This document shows, one piece after another, positions 6,170-8,176 of a DNA stretch of 8,176 bases. Numbering within the stretch: position 1 is the stretch's first letter; every line of letters starts with the position of its first letter. Source of the stretch: Candidatus Omnitrophota bacterium (GTDB lineage: Bacteria > Omnitrophota > Gorgyraeia > 2-01-FULL-45-10). Position numbers and translations under genes: made by a program. Under the pieces are notes generated by a model that ran no database searches, was not told the DNA's origin, and saw only the letters and a list, made by a program, of their open reading frames with translations. Location of the stretch: assembly GCA_028716065.1 (NCBI GenBank), contig JAQUQN010000045.1, positions 1 through 8,176 on the forward strand, read 5' to 3'.

Positions 6170-6958
6170 ATGGAGACGACCGCCTTTTATTCGGAGATGA
6201 TAGACAGGAATTTGGGGGTAATTTCCCGCGAAGAGCAGGAGAGGCTCCGTAATACCTGTATCGCCGTTGCCGGCTGCGGCGGAATGGGCGGCCTCTCGGC
6301 CTCTCAACTGGTGAGGCTTGGCGTGGGCCATGTCAAGATCGCGGATTTTGATAATTTTGTCGTACATAACCTGAGCCGCCAGCATGGCAGTACTACCTGT
6401 AACGTCGGCCAGAATAAGGCCGGGGTCCTTGCCAAGGAATTCAAGGAGATAAACCCGGAATTGCGGCTCGATGTCTATAAGGACGGGGTCACGCCCCAGA
6501 ACGTGTCGGAATTTGTTGAAGGCGCCTCTGTCATAATAGACGGGACCGATTACACCAGGATGCAATCGATGGTGCTCATGTATCGAAAGGCCTGTGAAAG
6601 AAATATCTGCATCGTCAATCCAAATGCCATAGGTTTTGGCGTGAACGTCTTTGTCTTCGGGCCCAAGACCTTATCCCTGGAAGAATACATGGGTATCTCT
6701 TCAGCGGATGGCGCGCGGCCCGCGCTCGAAAAGATGCTGCCTTATGTGCCGGCTTACGGCGATCCTCTGGTGATACAGAAGGCGCTCGCGGGGGAGATAA
6801 ATATACCGAACATCATCATGCCGCAGCATCTTGGGACGTCCATCGCGGTGTCTGAAGCGATCCTTATGGTGCTCGGGCGCGTAAGTGAGCCCGCAGGCCC
6901 GGAGCCCAGGATATTCATACTGGACCTATTGGAAAGAAAATTTGAGGTAAAGAATTGA
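6170..6958 (+). CDS. ThiF/MoeB/HesA-family (E1-like) adenylyltransferase
   Basis: From ATG 6170 the product is 262 aa, and the fold is that of E1-like enzymes that adenylate the C-terminus of a ubiquitin-like sulfur carrier. Numbering from 6170, the nucleotide loop is GCGGMGG at 35-41. D61 in DFDNF binds near the ribose, and N67-L-S-R70-Q follows the ATP-site pattern of MoeB. K83 (NKAG) and D124-G-T-D127 complete the site, and R13 matches the N-terminal arginine finger. The paired CxxC zinc site of MoeB/ThiF is absent, and no cysteine sits in an obvious catalytic position. It may therefore only adenylate, or belong to a divergent subfamily. No sulfur-carrier (ThiS/MoaD-like), JAMM protease or nitroreductase gene is visible nearby, so the substrate is open. 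Its TGA overlaps the next gene's TTG start (TTGA at 6955-6958). Confidence 0.85.
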   Translation: METTAFYSEMIDRNLGVISREEQERLRNTCIAVAGCGGMGGLSASQLVRLGVGHVKIADFDNFVVHNLSRQHGSTTCNVGQNKAGVLAKEFKEINPELRLDVYKDGVTPQNVSEFVEGASVIIDGTDYTRMQSMVLMYRKACERNICIVNPNAIGFGVNVFVFGPKTLSLEEYMGISSADGARPALEKMLPYVPAYGDPLVIQKALAGEINIPNIIMPQHLGTSIAVSEAILMVLGRVSEPAGPEPRIFILDLLERKFEVKN

Positions 6959-7440
6959 TCAAAATCCGCGATATCGTCATTATACTATTGATATTGACGG
7001 CAGTATTTTTCGCGCCATTCGCGTGCGCGAAGACAGAGTCGTTATCGTTCGGCCTGAAGATATGGTATCCCGACGAATGGCAGTGCCAGAGCGAGCCTAC
7101 GAGGATGATCGTGAGAAGCCCGGACGGAGCCGCCATAGCGATGTTTTACGTACTGGAGACCGGCGATATCATGAAGGCTCAAGACATGATGGGCCAGGAA
7201 TTATCCAGGATATTTACGACCATCAACGTGCTGACCCAGCCGACGCCAAGCAGTATAAACAAGCTGGAAGGGATAATCCTTGACGGCACCGGGATAATAG
7301 ATAAGGTGTTCGTGTTCTGGGTAGGGCGGCTGGTAGTATATAAGGGCAAGGCCCTCATGGTGCTGGGCTGCGCGGAGTCGACACAATTTTCGGCCTCAAG
7401 CGACACGATACGCAAGATCATAGAGAGCATCAAGCGATAA
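6955..7440 (+). CDS. Secreted protein, possible PsbP/Mog1-like fold
   Basis: The 161-aa product has a Sec signal peptide: MIKIRD, hydrophobic core IVIILLILTAVFFAPF, then ACA, with cleavage expected before K26. The mature part starts ESLSFGLKIWYPDEWQ and continues with IVRSPDGAAIAMFYV. This F-x-I/W-YP-x-x-W and SPDG-A pattern recalls the small alpha/beta PsbP/Mog1-like domains of secreted or lipid-anchored bacterial proteins; the match is by eye only. Two cysteines remain in the mature chain (residues 43 and 140) and could form a disulfide. The start is TTG at 6955, overlapping the ThiF-like stop by 4 bases, with GAGG (6944-6947) 7 bases upstream, so translation is coupled. Why a cytoplasmic adenylyltransferase is coupled to a secreted protein is not clear. 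Confidence 0.72.
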   Translation: MIKIRDIVIILLILTAVFFAPFACAKTESLSFGLKIWYPDEWQCQSEPTRMIVRSPDGAAIAMFYVLETGDIMKAQDMMGQELSRIFTTINVLTQPTPSSINKLEGIILDGTGIIDKVFVFWVGRLVVYKGKALMVLGCAESTQFSASSDTIRKIIESIKR

Positions 7441-7466
7441 TAGCTCGAGCCCACCTCACATATCTC

Positions 7467-7494
7467 TTGTAATTATGTGCTGATTGGATATAAT
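7467..7494 (+). promoter_or_regulatory. Promoter of the downstream sensor gene
   Basis: A perfect -10 box TATAAT (7489-7494) follows a -35-like TTGTAA (7467-7472, 4 of 6) with 16 bases between. It lies in the 84-base AT-richer gap between the secreted-protein stop and ATG 7525. The start of transcription would be near 7501, leaving a leader of about 24 bases. Confidence 0.6.
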
Positions 7495-7524
7495 CTTAAA
7501 TACTACAAAAAAGGCTAAAGGGAG

Positions 7525-8176
7525 ATGTTTCTAAAATCGATACGCTTTAAAGTCATTCTCTGGTATATGCTGTTCCTGATGCTGACGCTCTTGTCGTTCA
7601 GCCTGCTTCTTTACGGCGGGTTCAGCAGGACCCTCTACGGCGATTTTGACGATCTATTGAGTTCGCGGGCCTTAGGCATCGCCAGTTCCATCGAGACTTA
7701 TTGGGAAGCGAGGAGCACGGGTATGATTAAGCTCGAAGGCAACCCGCCCCTGAATGAGATACAAAATTTCTCCATCATCGCGCGCAACTGGGTGGAGGAG
7801 AAGAGGAAAGACCCAGAATTGATGAGCATCTTCGCCGAGATACTCGACGCCAAGGGTAACCTCATCGTCGCGTCGAAGTCGATGCCAAAGGTTGCGCTTC
7901 TCGATAAAGATGACCTTGAGGATATATCGGAAGGTGAAGACTATTTCGACACTGTCAGGGGCCAATCACCCGATACGAAGAGGATGAAGTACAGGGTATA
8001 TACCAGGCCCGTCATGATAGACCGCCGCCTGGCTTACATAGTCCAGGTTGCCGGCCCGACCACTCTCGTTTCACTGGCATTGAATAATCTGGTCTTGATG
8101 CTCTTCGTACTCATACCGTTGACGGCGATCCTGGCGGGAATACCGGGCGTGATCCTCGTGAGGTTGACGCTGAAGC
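7525..8176 (+). CDS. N-terminal part of a membrane sensor, probably a histidine kinase (cut by window edge)
   Basis: The frame is open for 217 codons from ATG 7525 to the end of the window. It starts MFLKSIRFKVILWYMLFLML, a first membrane helix at about 10-31. An extracytoplasmic sensor region to about 185 includes DLLSSRALGIASSIETYW, ILDAKGNLIVASK, and YRVYTRPVMIDRRLAYIVQV. A second membrane stretch lies at about 189-213 and ends at LVRLTLK. This arrangement matches two-helix sensor kinases of the CusS-like or heavy-metal type, where a HAMP domain and the HisKA/HATPase domains would follow; those lie outside the window, so kinase activity is inferred. GGGAG (7520-7524) touches the ATG directly, an unusually tight spacing; AAGG at 7511-7514 is the other possible ribosome site. 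It has its own promoter. Confidence 0.75.
   Translation, partial: MFLKSIRFKVILWYMLFLMLTLLSFSLLLYGGFSRTLYGDFDDLLSSRALGIASSIETYWEARSTGMIKLEGNPPLNEIQNFSIIARNWVEEKRKDPELMSIFAEILDAKGNLIVASKSMPKVALLDKDDLEDISEGEDYFDTVRGQSPDTKRMKYRVYTRPVMIDRRLAYIVQVAGPTTLVSLALNNLVLMLFVLIPLTAILAGIPGVILVRLTLK

Noticed and set aside
1..8176. CRISPR array, tRNA/rRNA genes, insertion sequence or phage genes
   Set aside because: No regularly spaced direct repeats, tRNA-like cloverleaf or rRNA stretches, and no transposase, integrase or phage structural motifs were seen on either strand.

Overview
The window reads as ordinary chromosomal DNA from a diderm, probably anaerobic or microaerophilic bacterium. The standard code fits: TGA, TAA and TAG all end plausible genes. 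Supporting signs are a lipobox signal peptide, several Sec signal peptides, a rubrerythrin and strong Shine-Dalgarno sites. The mix of a CxxC-x17-CxxC protein, a stand-alone RF-1-domain protein and short secreted proteins resembles uncultured lineages such as Omnitrophota. That placement is a low-confidence impression. Every supported gene lies on the + strand and no intergenic gap exceeds about 130 bases.

Layout. The left edge holds the last codons of a possible zinc-ribbon-like gene, whose stop overlaps the start of a 157-aa CxxC-x17-CxxC zinc-binding protein. Next comes a membrane-anchored serine hydrolase of the beta-lactamase/penicillin-binding-protein fold (582-1685). A near-consensus sigma70-type promoter and a full 10-base Shine-Dalgarno then drive an 87-aa secreted protein (1786-2049). 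A 22-bp imperfect inverted repeat follows (2084-2140). After it is a membrane sensor phosphatase with Cache, HAMP and SpoIIE/PP2C domains (2179-3864).

From 3906 to 7440 the genes are tightly packed and probably co-transcribed in part. They are: an RF-1-domain ribosome-rescue-like protein whose frame runs without a stop into a lipoprotein; an exported archaemetzincin-type zinc protease; a rubrerythrin with a strong Shine-Dalgarno; a ThiF/MoeB-like adenylyltransferase; and, overlapping its stop, a secreted protein with a possible PsbP/Mog1-like fold starting at TTG. A promoter with a perfect TATAAT box then precedes the N-terminal part of a membrane sensor, probably a histidine kinase, cut by the right edge.

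The most notable points are the in-frame join of a ribosome-rescue-type protein to a lipoprotein (3906-4847), the archaemetzincin carrying a signal peptide (4868-5524), the strongly expressed-looking small secreted protein with a possible hairpin over its ribosome binding site, and the REP-like inverted repeat. I did not find a clear new multi-gene defence or biosynthetic system.
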